Shown here piece after piece: positions 43,768 to 53,115 of a stretch of DNA of 64,000 bases. Below the pieces are notes generated by a model. It was not told the origin of the DNA, made no database searches, and saw nothing but the letters and a program-made list of their open reading frames with translations. Position 1 is the first letter of the stretch; the number at the start of each line of letters is the position of its first letter. A program made the position numbers and the translations under genes. The stretch comes from JAJTFA01 sp044351265 (lineage in GTDB: Bacteria; Bacteroidota; Bacteroidia; UKL13-3). Where the stretch lies: the NCBI GenBank assembly GCA_044351265.1, contig JBILGC010000003.1, forward strand, positions 1 through 64,000. Direction: 5' to 3'.

Positions 43768-45111
43768 TTATTTCTTGCGTATCAGGTAATAAATAGGAAT
43801 ACCTGCCAATACAATAGCAAGACCCGGATACGTAAAAACCGGCTTATATATTAGTAGGCTGATACATATAAAAATAGCAATTACAATATAAAGAGCAGGA
43901 AGTACGGGATAACCCCACACCTGATATGGTCTTAAGGCATCAGGTTCCTTTTGTCTGAGAATAAATACCCCGGCAACGGTAAGTATGTAAAAAAGCATGA
44001 CCGCAAAAACCACATAATCCAATAAATCACCATATGAGCCGCTAAGGGTAAGTATGCTGGTCCAGATGGCTTGCATAATTAAAGCAGCCTGTGGAGAATC
44101 ATGATTATTTTTTGTAGCCGCCCGTTTAAAAAATAAACCGTCAAGTGCCATAGCATAATAAACCCTTGCACCTGATAAAGTGATTCCATTGATACAGCCA
44201 AAAGTAGAAATCATAATAAATGCAGCCATTACATACATACCAACTTCACCTAAAACAGTTTGCAACAATAATGTACCAACACGGTCTGATGGTGCATGCT
44301 GTATGGCATTGAAAGGTAATATACCAATATAAATCCAGTTTATAAAAACATATAAAGCAGAAACGCTGAGTGTGCCAATAAGCAGTGATAAAGGTAAATT
44401 TCTTTGTGGTGCCTCAATCTCTCCGCCTGTGAAAGTTATGTTGTTCCATGCATCAGCAGAAAATATTGAACCAACCATAGCTGCGCAAAACAATCCCCAG
44501 TATGAAAAGCCGTTAGCGTTGGCAGAAAAAGACAGAGAAGTCTGTTGCGCTCCATGCAAATAAAGATGATACAGACCTGCAATTACCAAAAAAACTATAG
44601 CACCGATTTTTGTGAGTGTAAATATATTTTGAAGCCATGCGCCATTTTTTACCGGAAGGAAATTGAACAATGTGAGGAACCAAATAACCGCAAGTGCAAG
44701 CATCTGTTGAGATTGTATTTTAATAAACCCTAAATTGAGGAGAATGACTTGATCCGATATTAACGGAAAGAAGACTCCACTAAACTTGGCAAATGCAACC
44801 GCAACTGCAGCAATGGTTCCTGTTTGTATAACGGCAAAGAGGGTCCACCCGTATAAAAATCCAAACAGCTTATTATAGGCACGTTGTAAATACACATATT
44901 GACCTCCTGCTTTAGGCATCATGGCAGAAAGTTCGCCATAACTTAAGGCTGCCATTACCGTTATAAGTGCAGTTACAATCCATGCGAAGAGGAGCATAAG
45001 CGGGGACTGCAAATCACGGCTCATAGCAGCAGGCACTATAAATATTCCTGACCCAATCATGCTGCCCATAATGAGCATTACACAATCAAGCAAACCCAAC
45101 TTTTTATTCAT
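43768..45111 (-). CDS. APC-superfamily amino acid permease
   Basis: A 447-residue inner-membrane transporter with about 12 spans. The first span region LDCVMLIMGSMIGSGIFIVPA and the next loop LSYGELSAMMPKAGGQYVYLQRAYNKLFGFLYGW are classical for the APC (LAT/basic amino acid-polyamine antiporter) group. Further marks are SADAWNNITFTGGEIEAPQRNLP and ALDGLFFKRAA. No TM-truncation or frameshift. Substrate not readable. It is a stand-alone gene, separated by 119 nt from the esterase gene upstream. Confidence 0.9.
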   Translation of the reverse strand: MNKKLGLLDCVMLIMGSMIGSGIFIVPAAMSRDLQSPLMLLFAWIVTALITVMAALSYGELSAMMPKAGGQYVYLQRAYNKLFGFLYGWTLFAVIQTGTIAAVAVAFAKFSGVFFPLISDQVILLNLGFIKIQSQQMLALAVIWFLTLFNFLPVKNGAWLQNIFTLTKIGAIVFLVIAGLYHLYLHGAQQTSLSFSANANGFSYWGLFCAAMVGSIFSADAWNNITFTGGEIEAPQRNLPLSLLIGTLSVSALYVFINWIYIGILPFNAIQHAPSDRVGTLLLQTVLGEVGMYVMAAFIMISTFGCINGITLSGARVYYAMALDGLFFKRAATKNNHDSPQAALIMQAIWTSILTLSGSYGDLLDYVVFAVMLFYILTVAGVFILRQKEPDALRPYQVWGYPVLPALYIVIAIFICISLLIYKPVFTYPGLAIVLAGIPIYYLIRKK

Positions 45112-45230
45112 AAGCTAATTTAATGAAAACGAATATAGGAATTGTTTGTAGTTCGAAGAGGTATGGGATCTGACTTTTTACTGAATAACAATGAAAATTA
45201 TAGATCGGAATGATTAACTGCTCTTAGAAA

Positions 45231-46187
45231 CTATCTTGACAGTAAAAACATCAGGGGTATATGAAGCCTTTTATGCCAAGCATGTTCACTATGATCTGCT
45301 CCTTCATCATAATAAGTTAGCCAGTTAGTTTGATTGTATTTCATTTTATGCATTACTTCATCTACATTTTTTTGTAAGAGAGGATATAGCGCATCCAATG
45401 TTTGATTACCGCAATCAAAATAAATATGGTGATTAGCGGGATTAGGTATTTGTATCTCAAGATAAAGCTGCATGGCTAACGGGAATGGATTGTTTTGAAG
45501 GGTGAACGTACCGGGCCAGTGCGTGGATAGGCATGCTGCACCTCCAAATACCTCCGGATACTCGCATATTGCATATAAAGATATTAACCCACCCATGCTG
45601 CTGCCGGCAATAAAAGTGTGCTCCTGGGTTGTATACACCGAATAACTTATATCAATCTTTGGCTTTAATTCACTCACAATAAATTTCAGGTAATTATCAG
45701 ATTGTGGTTTAAATGCTGCTGTTGCGCGTCCAACGTTTTGTAATTGTGAGCTTATGGTATCTCGCTCTATTTGGTTAAGCAAGAGTTCAAAAGGCTTTTG
45801 AGGAAAGTAATCTGCGTGCCTTGTTTGCCCGCCATTCCAAATACCCACCACAATAAAGTTTTTCACCTTGCCTGCTTGCATAAGTTGTGCAGCAACCTCA
45901 TCTACTTCCCATGCCTGCTTATTCCATGTATTGGCAGAGTCGAATAACATTTGTCCATCGTGCATATACAATACATCATACCTGCCCGAATCAGGATAGC
46001 CCGGGGGAAGCCAAATATCAATATTACGAGGTGTTACAAACTTTGATTGAAAATCACGAATGCGTTCAACTTTTCCTAAAGTAGCTTTAGGTAAGGCATC
46101 CTGTGCATGTAAGTTAAAAAGTGAAACGCAGCAAACAAACAAAAGCAATATTCTTTTACCTAAGATTGGTTGCATGTGGCTACCCAT
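45231..46187 (-). CDS. Secreted alpha/beta-hydrolase esterase (esterase-D/Fes-like)
   Basis: A 318-residue hydrolase with a signal peptide (about 5-28, ending LHAQD) and a putative-esterase fold: IDIWLPPGYPDSGRYDVLYMHDGQMLFD, HADYFPQKPFELL, the nucleophile elbow FIAGSSMGGLISLY (Ser in GSSMG), YFDCGNQTLDALYP with the acid, and GADHSEHAW with the catalytic His. Close relatives include enterobactin esterase-like and feruloyl esterase-like enzymes; the substrate is unknown. The start could be 46187 or the ATG at 46175 that opens the signal peptide. Confidence 0.85.
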   Translation of the reverse strand: MGSHMQPILGKRILLLFVCCVSLFNLHAQDALPKATLGKVERIRDFQSKFVTPRNIDIWLPPGYPDSGRYDVLYMHDGQMLFDSANTWNKQAWEVDEVAAQLMQAGKVKNFIVVGIWNGGQTRHADYFPQKPFELLLNQIERDTISSQLQNVGRATAAFKPQSDNYLKFIVSELKPKIDISYSVYTTQEHTFIAGSSMGGLISLYAICEYPEVFGGAACLSTHWPGTFTLQNNPFPLAMQLYLEIQIPNPANHHIYFDCGNQTLDALYPLLQKNVDEVMHKMKYNQTNWLTYYDEGADHSEHAWHKRLHIPLMFLLSR

Positions 46188-46228
46188 TTTAGTTAAACTT
46201 AGATGATTTATAACTCCTTATACCAACC

Positions 46229-49171
46229 CTACTTACCACCGAGCGCATAATATCTGTTCATGCATTCCTGCGCCTCGGCTGATTTGCCTTGTTTATTAAA
46301 TACCTCCGCAAGCAGGCGGTATGACATTGCACTTTTTTGATCTAAGGTGAGCGCCAGTATCAGGTTATCTTCAGCTTTTTTATAGCTACCCGTATTGTAA
46401 TATCCTAAACCAAGGTTGTAATAAACATCTGCAACACTTCCGCCACCTCGTTTCACAGCCATTTCAAGAAACTTAAGCCCTGCCCCGAAATCTCCTTTCT
46501 GATAATGGGCCATAGCTGTGTAATAGTAAGCATCGGTATAATTGAATTTATAACTATTGGCTTTCTTGAAATACTCAATAGCTTTATCCGGATTTTTATT
46601 CAGGTTAATTTCTACCAAACCAAGAGTAGACCATGCCATATAATTTTCAGGATAAATATCAATTGCTTTATTTAAATTTCTGATAGCCTCAGGAGCGTTG
46701 CCTTTACTTAGATAGCATAAACCCAGCATTCTAAAAACTTCTTCATCTTTTGGATTATAAGCTGCTGCCTGATTGAAGTAAAAAATAGCCGTATCGAAAT
46801 TTCTGGCCTCAAAATACTGATAACCTTTAGGCATCCAATTGTTCTCTCTTTTAACAACAGCAGCCAACGGAATACCGTCAGCCATTACTGTATATACTGT
46901 ACCTTTAGGTGGGAAGGCACCGGCTTCCAGTTCTTTCGATGAAAAGGTACGTGAGGTGAGTATGGCATAATCCCACGGCAACTTTTGCTCTTCATATTCA
47001 CGCATCCACCTAAATTCCATATCCGGATTGTATTTATTGGCGTAGTAAGATGCTGTGAGTGGCTCATTATTTATGCCCACTATCATTTTTTTATTTGGCT
47101 CTTGTTTAGCTATCCACTCTGCTGCCTCACGGCATGAGTTGGAATAATAATCCATTTCATATTTACCATAAGCACCTTTAGTGCCCCCACTTACAGCATT
47201 AAAATACACACACTCGTTCGGATGATTTTGTAACATCCAGGATGCAGGGAGAGCACATAAAAGCAACACACCTGCCAATGATGCATAACTTGTAATTTTG
47301 TTTTTAGTGATTACACCTAAGCCATCCCAGCCGCAAGCAGCAAGTATTACTATTGGCGGATAAACAAACAAGTAATGCCTCCACCCATTATAATAATACA
47401 TGCTCTGGACTTCGGCATATGCAATTGGGAAAACTGCAACAAATATTACTATGCCTATGGCATACCAATTTTTATAGTTCCTTTTTAAAACCCATAGTAA
47501 CGAAACAAGAAGAGCAATGCCCAACCAAACGACTTCAGGAGTATTGATAAAAATAAATTTAGGTAAATAATACCAGGGTACATTTGCCATATACATGCGC
47601 ACACCTTCAAACAACTCATGGTTAAAAGTAAAATATGCCCCTTCGGTTGATTTTTTCAGCGCTTCATACCAATTGGCAAAAGGCTGCTGCTGTGCAAATG
47701 GCCATAATGAAATACCAACCAAGTGACCAACGATAACAATGAGCAGTAAAATACGCGCATAAGGCCAAATTAGTTTAATAGCATTTGACATACCTTCTTT
47801 TTTAACAACAAGCAGCCAGGAAATACCTAAAAATAAACCAACATAAGCATACCAGATGATGCCTCCTACGCGTGAGCCAATGGCCATACCAATACCGGCA
47901 CCGCATAAAACCAAGTGCAATAAAGCAGGCTTAGGCAGCTGCTGAAGTATCTTTATTAAATAATAGAGTGCCATTGCACACCCTGCAGCAAATGGAATAT
48001 CAGTAGGGTTATTCATGCTGTGTGCAAAAAATACAGGGCTGCAAAAAATGATTATAAATGCAAAAAATGCTCCGCGCCAAGATGTAATTTCTTTAGCAGC
48101 AAGAGCAGCAAACAACATGGCTAACAGTCCATACAACGCATTAAGCAAATGACGCATTTCAAATTCGCCCAACACACCAAAATAGGTATTAAAAAACGCA
48201 CTGATTACATTAAAATGTTCTCCGTAATATCTGAACTCCTGTATAGGTGATGTAGCAGATAATGCCGTTGAATCGCTTCCAAATGAGGTAAAATAATTAA
48301 GCATCTGGTAGCCATACTGGTTATGGCGTTTGGCATCCCAGGTTATACCAAAGTCCTGACTAAAATAAGGCATGGCAATACATGCGAACAGAAAAAATGC
48401 AGCAAAAAGCAAACGATATAAGGGTTGGTATCCTGCCGTATCTTCTGCACCAAATTGCATCAGCGGATCTTTGATAAACCAGCTAATTCGTGGACCAAGA
48501 ATATTGCTTACTATCTTTTTAAAACTAACCTTACGCAACTGATGCTCTTTTGCCGAAAGTGTGATTGCAACAACAGGTGTGCTTAAATAGGCAAGGCGGC
48601 TGCAAACAGAAATGCTTTTATGGTGATTGCTATTAAACCCTTTTACTGCAGCATCTCTACCAAAAAATACAAATGGATGTGTGTAATCTTTTAAACCTGC
48701 AGGTAAGAGCATGCCTGCAAGCAGATTGTATAAACCAATACCTGTTTTTTGTAAAATGTTTATTGGCAACTTGCCCGACTGGGCATTAAACTCACCAACA
48801 TAAACTGCATCCAATTCTGTAAATGATTTTTTGTTCAATCCAAAACAACTTACCACAGCCTGTGGCATAAATGAAGTTGTATCATTAACCACATAAACAA
48901 CCTTTCTGCAATGCTCTGCCCAATCTTTGAAACTAGCTATAACATGACATCTGCCTTTTTCTTTGAGTGCTAAAACATCGGGGAGGTTTGCAACCACACC
49001 ACTTTTATCAAACACAATTAATGATGACTCTGTACGCACTTTTAATAAAGCCTGAGCCACCATATTTGCATCATCGGGCTTTTTAGCGGCATCAAATAAA
49101 AAGGTAAGCTCTTGGTCGCTCACCGTTTTTATTTGTTCTGCTGAAGGTTTGGTTGTATTCTTTTTGCTCAT
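46229..49171 (-). CDS. GT39-type membrane glycosyltransferase with N-terminal GT-like remnant and C-terminal TPRs
   Basis: A 980-residue protein in three parts. Residues about 1-240 are soluble and resemble the acceptor half of a GT2 synthase (GIGLYNLLAGMLL, GLKDYTHPFVFFGRDAAVKGF) but show no DxD. Residues about 250-690 hold a PMT/ArnT-like (GT39, PMT_2) membrane core with an acidic first loop (GITWDAKRHNQYGY) and DRxG-like SRVGGI. Residues about 785-975 are five or six TPR units (YQYFEARNFDTAIFYFNQAA, then LGLCYLSKGNAPEAI and so on). It probably moves sugar from a lipid carrier to a periplasmic acceptor. It is the last gene of a four-gene operon with a flavoprotein, methyltransferase and GT2. 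Confidence 0.8.
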   Translation of the reverse strand: MSKKNTTKPSAEQIKTVSDQELTFLFDAAKKPDDANMVAQALLKVRTESSLIVFDKSGVVANLPDVLALKEKGRCHVIASFKDWAEHCRKVVYVVNDTTSFMPQAVVSCFGLNKKSFTELDAVYVGEFNAQSGKLPINILQKTGIGLYNLLAGMLLPAGLKDYTHPFVFFGRDAAVKGFNSNHHKSISVCSRLAYLSTPVVAITLSAKEHQLRKVSFKKIVSNILGPRISWFIKDPLMQFGAEDTAGYQPLYRLLFAAFFLFACIAMPYFSQDFGITWDAKRHNQYGYQMLNYFTSFGSDSTALSATSPIQEFRYYGEHFNVISAFFNTYFGVLGEFEMRHLLNALYGLLAMLFAALAAKEITSWRGAFFAFIIIFCSPVFFAHSMNNPTDIPFAAGCAMALYYLIKILQQLPKPALLHLVLCGAGIGMAIGSRVGGIIWYAYVGLFLGISWLLVVKKEGMSNAIKLIWPYARILLLIVIVGHLVGISLWPFAQQQPFANWYEALKKSTEGAYFTFNHELFEGVRMYMANVPWYYLPKFIFINTPEVVWLGIALLVSLLWVLKRNYKNWYAIGIVIFVAVFPIAYAEVQSMYYYNGWRHYLFVYPPIVILAACGWDGLGVITKNKITSYASLAGVLLLCALPASWMLQNHPNECVYFNAVSGGTKGAYGKYEMDYYSNSCREAAEWIAKQEPNKKMIVGINNEPLTASYYANKYNPDMEFRWMREYEEQKLPWDYAILTSRTFSSKELEAGAFPPKGTVYTVMADGIPLAAVVKRENNWMPKGYQYFEARNFDTAIFYFNQAAAYNPKDEEVFRMLGLCYLSKGNAPEAIRNLNKAIDIYPENYMAWSTLGLVEINLNKNPDKAIEYFKKANSYKFNYTDAYYYTAMAHYQKGDFGAGLKFLEMAVKRGGGSVADVYYNLGLGYYNTGSYKKAEDNLILALTLDQKSAMSYRLLAEVFNKQGKSAEAQECMNRYYALGGK

Positions 49172-50598
49172 TTTCTTACCAATCCGGTTTTAGTAATTAC
49201 AGAACTCTCCTGATAACTTTCGTAGTCGGTATTTATATCCCAAAGGTTATGCCCTGTCTGTTGCAAAATATTTTCGGCAGCCAGCATACCCATTAGTATG
49301 GAATGATCCTGGTTGTTGTATTTAAATGCGCCATATCGGCCAATAACATGCAGATGCTGAATGCTGCTTAAATATTGCTCAACCGGGTTCAGAATTTCCT
49401 TGTAACCTTTTGAGTAAACAGGATAGCAACGCGGAATGCGATAGGTATGTGCATGTAAAATTTTAGCATCACCAATTAATCCGGTCTTACGTATTTCCTC
49501 CTCGCCCAATTTATTCAGTTGTTCATCTGTCCATTTCCAGAAATCATCTTCATCATAGCACCAATATTCCAAAGCAAGTATGCTAGTGGTTTTATCCTTA
49601 TATAATTGTGGAACCCAGTTTCTGAAATTGGTGATGCGCCCTGTGCGCAAATCTGTTGAATGCACATACAGCCAATTATCTTCAAACAAATTTGTTGCAT
49701 CAACTTCAACAAATACTATAATGGTGTTTCTGAAACGCAGCTGCGCATTCAGATTTTTAATTTGCTCCGGGGCCTCATCAATTCTACTTACCAAAAGTGT
49801 TATCGGCATGGAAGAAATAATATGATCATAATATTTCACCTCGCCATTTTCCAGTTCTAATCCTTTGGCTACTCCGCCCTCAACAATTACCCGTTTTACA
49901 GGCGTTTTTAAAAACACATTCCCGCCTTTTTCTTTAATCAGATTCTCCATTCGGTTATACACCATGCCTGTTCCCTCAAGCGGATAAGCAAATTCGTCTA
50001 CCAGGGTTTTATGTTTTTTATTTTTATCGCCAAATAATGCAGCCTTAGCAGCCTCCCACAGGGATAGTTTTTTAATACGCTGTGCGGCAAAATCAGCATC
50101 TAGTTCGTTGCATTGAATACCCCAAAGTTTTTCGCTGTAGGTTTTAAAAAATATTTCATAAAGCCTTTTCCCGAAGCGGCTGCGAACCCACCCCTCAAAA
50201 GTGCTTTTATCTCTGGTTGGAAATATTCTTTCCATTCCAAAACTGAGCATGCAGCGGGCTGCTTCAAATAAGCCCAGTTTGCTTAATGCATCAAGTGCTT
50301 TAATGGGGTAGTAATACAGGTTATTTTTATAGAGAATGCGTGTAAGGCGATTCACCATTGCATAATCTTCTTTCACTACTTCAAGCCATAGCGAATTAAC
50401 ACGTGTATCGCTGCTAAAAAAACGATGTGGACCAATATCCACGGTTTGGCCCCATAGCTCAACCGACTTTGCAAGCCCACCAACCGAAGGACCTGCCTCA
50501 TATAAATCAACCGATGAAATTTCTTTGCTTAACTGATAGGCAGCAGTAATACCAGCAGGGCCGGCACCAATAACAGCTACTTTTATGGATTTACTCAC
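49168..50598 (-). CDS. UDP-galactopyranose mutase-like FAD-dependent oxidoreductase
   Basis: A 476-residue flavoprotein with VIGAGPAGITAAYQL (9-23) and the FAD-binding signature SVGGLAKSVELWGQTVDIGPHRFF, as in the UGM/protoporphyrinogen-oxidase-like superfamily. The mid-protein has KTYSEKLWGIQCNELDADFAAQRI and the C-terminal FAD motif LHVIGRYGAFKYNNQDHS. Such proteins commonly accompany glycosyltransferases in surface-polysaccharide loci. Start is GTG (MSKS), since the FAD motif begins right after. It overlaps the GT39 gene by 4 bp, so translation is coupled. The actual reaction is unknown. Confidence 0.85.
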   Translation of the reverse strand: MSKSIKVAVIGAGPAGITAAYQLSKEISSVDLYEAGPSVGGLAKSVELWGQTVDIGPHRFFSSDTRVNSLWLEVVKEDYAMVNRLTRILYKNNLYYYPIKALDALSKLGLFEAARCMLSFGMERIFPTRDKSTFEGWVRSRFGKRLYEIFFKTYSEKLWGIQCNELDADFAAQRIKKLSLWEAAKAALFGDKNKKHKTLVDEFAYPLEGTGMVYNRMENLIKEKGGNVFLKTPVKRVIVEGGVAKGLELENGEVKYYDHIISSMPITLLVSRIDEAPEQIKNLNAQLRFRNTIIVFVEVDATNLFEDNWLYVHSTDLRTGRITNFRNWVPQLYKDKTTSILALEYWCYDEDDFWKWTDEQLNKLGEEEIRKTGLIGDAKILHAHTYRIPRCYPVYSKGYKEILNPVEQYLSSIQHLHVIGRYGAFKYNNQDHSILMGMLAAENILQQTGHNLWDINTDYESYQESSVITKTGLVRK

Positions 50599-50638
50599 AA
50601 TACGCTTTACTTAATAATAAGTTGTAAAGAAAAGACCT

Positions 50639-51187
50639 TTACGATACTTTTTCAAATACAAATACGTGATTAAGCCCAAACTGGAAAATTTTATGCCTCA
50701 GCAGTTTAAATTGCGGTGGAGCAAAGATGTTGGGAGTATCAGCTGTTTTGAAGCCATAGTGCTCCTCTAGCGACATGCCATCTATGATGCGAAATAGGCG
50801 TAAAACCACCAAAATATAATCAACCAAGGGCGAGGGAACGGTGATGATAACCCTGCCTTTAGGCTTCAGATGTTGATGGCAAGCTTCAGCCAGTTTATGT
50901 TGTGCCTGAGGTGGTATGTGCTCCAGCACAGCCAACATGGTAATACAATCAAACTGTTCACCTGGTGCAAAGGCATCCGGAAATATTCCTTTAACCAAAC
51001 GGTAAGTGCCTGCGTCTGCATTTTCAGCAAGCGGATCCACACCCGCACCTGTAATTTTTTGATGCTGCAACTGCTTGAAAAGTACCCCATCATAACTTCC
51101 AATATCCAAAACATGAGCGCCTGTATTAATGAATACCGCAGCCTGTGTAATTCTTTGCTTTTGCAGCAAGTAATCAAACGCCTTCAT
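50639..51187 (-). CDS. Class I SAM-dependent methyltransferase
   Basis: A 182-residue methyltransferase: motif I HVLDIGSYDGVLF (about 28-40), acidic residue at the end of strand 2 (GAGVDPLAE), motif II-like FDCITMLAVLEHIPP, and the post-motif GRVIITVPSPL. The Gly-rich loop reads DIGSYDG, slightly unlike the usual DxGxGxG. It has a 4-bp overlap with the GT2 gene and precedes the flavoprotein by 40 nt, so it probably modifies a glycan or lipid intermediate. Target unknown. Confidence 0.88.
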   Translation of the reverse strand: MKAFDYLLQKQRITQAAVFINTGAHVLDIGSYDGVLFKQLQHQKITGAGVDPLAENADAGTYRLVKGIFPDAFAPGEQFDCITMLAVLEHIPPQAQHKLAEACHQHLKPKGRVIITVPSPLVDYILVVLRLFRIIDGMSLEEHYGFKTADTPNIFAPPQFKLLRHKIFQFGLNHVFVFEKVS

Positions 51188-52347
51188 CGCTTGCGGTTAA
51201 GGGTAAGAACACTTAAAAAGAAACTTGAAAAAATGGTTTGAATACCAAGGATGATAAAAACAACTGAAGGTATAACCACACGCAGAATAGACGAGTATTC
51301 AAGCGTTCCAAAATCAACCTGATCCCAAAGGTATAATGAGTATGCCGACCCTGCTATTCCCGCAAGCGTAACAAATACACCTGCAACAATTCCTCGCTCA
51401 AGCGTAAGCCATTTTTCAATAAGTGAAATAGTTTTCTTATCAGGCATGAGTCCCGCTTGAATGGCATACCTGCGTGTAAAAATACCAAACACCATTAACT
51501 GAAAACCAATGATGGCAGCCGCTCCCGAATAAAGCATTGTATTGGTATCGAAATAAATATTAAACAAATGAACAGGGCCATTAATAATAAGCGAACCTGA
51601 TATAATACCTGATAAAATGAGCAAGATACCCGGGTACAGAAATAACCAGCGCGGACTATAAATGAGTAAAAATCGGAGATGCCTCCAGCCGTCCTGCCAT
51701 GTGCGCAAGTGCGGTGGTCGGCTGCGTCCCGCTACACTCAATGTAGTTGGCACTTCGCAGATGCGCAGCTTAAATAAACTAGCTTTTACAATCATTTCAC
51801 TGGCAAACTCCATACCTGTGGTACGCAGATTTAAGAGTGATACAATATCTTGCCTAAAGCCACGGAGGCCGCAATGAAAATCGTTTACGGAGGAGTTAAA
51901 GAAAAGCTTTCCGATAAAGGAAAGAACCGGATTACCAAGATATTTATGTAAAAAAGGCATGGCGCCCTTGCTTATGCCACCCTTAAATCTGTTGCCAACT
52001 ACCAAATCATATCCCTCTCGCAATTTTTCAATAAAAGGATTCAGGGAAGAAAAATCATAGCTGTCATCTGAATCACCCATGATTACATACTTGCCATATG
52101 CAGCTTCGATGCCGTACATCAATGCACTCCCATAGCCCTTCTCGGGTGCATGCACCACACGGGCACCCAACTTTTCGGCAATAGCAATGGAGCCATCAGT
52201 GCTTCCGTTATCAGAAACTATTACTTCTCCGCTGATATTATTCTGCCTTATGTAACGCAATGCTTTTTCAATGCATTCGCCAATGGTTTCGGCCTCATTT
52301 AGGCAAGGCATTACAATAGATAATTCAAGATTATGTTCCGGGGTCAT
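51184..52347 (-). CDS. GT2 family glycosyltransferase (DPM-like) with C-terminal membrane spans
   Basis: A 387-residue glycosyltransferase of family 2, of the dolichyl/polyprenyl-phosphate sugar synthase type. It opens SIVMPCLNEAETIGECIEKAL, has SDNGSTDGS, the metal-binding MGDSDDSYDFS, and the acceptor-side segment VNDFHCGLRGFRQD, then EVPTTLSVAGRSRPPHLRTWQDGWRHL in two blocks. Four hydrophobic spans fill the C-terminal 140 residues. It is the first gene of the four-gene operon, and could make the polyprenyl-phosphate sugar used by the GT39 protein encoded last. Confidence 0.9.
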   Translation of the reverse strand: MTPEHNLELSIVMPCLNEAETIGECIEKALRYIRQNNISGEVIVSDNGSTDGSIAIAEKLGARVVHAPEKGYGSALMYGIEAAYGKYVIMGDSDDSYDFSSLNPFIEKLREGYDLVVGNRFKGGISKGAMPFLHKYLGNPVLSFIGKLFFNSSVNDFHCGLRGFRQDIVSLLNLRTTGMEFASEMIVKASLFKLRICEVPTTLSVAGRSRPPHLRTWQDGWRHLRFLLIYSPRWLFLYPGILLILSGIISGSLIINGPVHLFNIYFDTNTMLYSGAAAIIGFQLMVFGIFTRRYAIQAGLMPDKKTISLIEKWLTLERGIVAGVFVTLAGIAGSAYSLYLWDQVDFGTLEYSSILRVVIPSVVFIILGIQTIFSSFFLSVLTLNRKR

Positions 52348-52635
52348 TGCAACGAAAATAGCAAAATTAAGGGGAAGGGAAAATTGGATTGTTGGAAGGT
52401 TATTATGGGTTGGTTATTGAAAGATAAGAGGATTGATTTTATGCCTTTATGCAGTTGAGTAGTATATAAGTTGAGTGGCTTAACATTTAAAATTCATAAC
52501 TTAGCTATTAGCCGTTCGAAGTTCAGTGTTCGAAGCTTTTTAACTTAATGTTCATCATCTAATATTTCTTCTCGTCTATCGCTTCTTTCCTCTTTCAGCA
52601 AAGGGGTCTTTCCTCTCTTATCTCGCTTCTTCCCT
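52348..52635. repeat. Intergenic spacer with short tandem heptamers and polypyrimidine tract
   Basis: This 288-bp gap carries three adjacent heptamers GTTCGAA, GTTCAGT, GTTCGAA at 52514-52534, then a strongly pyrimidine-rich stretch (about 52560-52640) on the plus strand, i.e. purine-rich downstream of rsfS on the minus strand. The same word GTTCGAAG occurs at 45151-45158. No gene or RNA was recognised. Confidence 0.45.
52362..52369 (-). promoter_or_regulatory. Candidate -7 box for the GT2 operon
   Basis: On the minus strand reads TAATTTTG, a full TAnnTTTG match, 14 nt before the ATG of the GT2 gene at 52347. No -33 TTTG at the usual distance. Confidence 0.3.
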
Positions 52636-53109
52636 CTACTTCCCTGCAAAAGGAATATCTATGGCATCGCCCCACAATTCCTCTACTGCATAAAACTCAC
52701 GCTTCTCCTCCTGAAAAACATGCGCCACCACATCGATATAATCCAACAACACCCACTCAAGGTTTTCGTATCCTTCACGGTGCCAAGGCCATTCTTTAAA
52801 TACCTTAAAAACTTCTTCTTCTACTGAATCTCCAATGGCTTCTACTTGTTTATCTGATTTTGCATGACAAATTACAAAGAAGTCGGCTGATGCTTTATCA
52901 ATATTGCGCATGTCTAAAATACGAATATCCTCTGCCTTTAACTCAAACATACCCTGGGCTACAGCTTTGGCTAAAGCCATGCTGCTGTAAGTGGTAATAT
53001 CTGCAACTTTCTTTGTTTTGGGTCTTTCAGCTTTAGGTTTGGTGCTTACTTTTTTTGCTGCTGTTTTTTTAGGAGCCGCTTTCTTCTTTGCGGGTTCTTT
53101 CTTCGCCAT
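52636..53109 (-). CDS. rsfS: Ribosome silencing factor RsfS with lysine/alanine-rich N-terminal tail
   Basis: A 157-residue RsfS/Iojap (DUF143) protein, which binds ribosomal protein L14 and blocks subunit joining in starvation. The domain (about residues 45-150) has AVAQGMFELKAEDIRILDMRN, SADFFVICHAKSDKQVEAIGDSVEEE, EWPWHREGYENLEWVLLDYIDVVAHVFQEEKREFYAVEELWGDA in sequence. Ahead of it lies an unusual 35-residue tail rich in Lys, Ala and Pro (KKAAPKKTAAKKVSTKPKAE), like histone H1 tails. The ATG at 53109 is used; a longer frame needs TTG at 53130. The promoter interlocks with that of birA. Confidence 0.88.
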   Translation of the reverse strand: MAKKEPAKKKAAPKKTAAKKVSTKPKAERPKTKKVADITTYSSMALAKAVAQGMFELKAEDIRILDMRNIDKASADFFVICHAKSDKQVEAIGDSVEEEVFKVFKEWPWHREGYENLEWVLLDYIDVVAHVFQEEKREFYAVEELWGDAIDIPFAGK

Positions 53110-53115
53110 TTTTTC

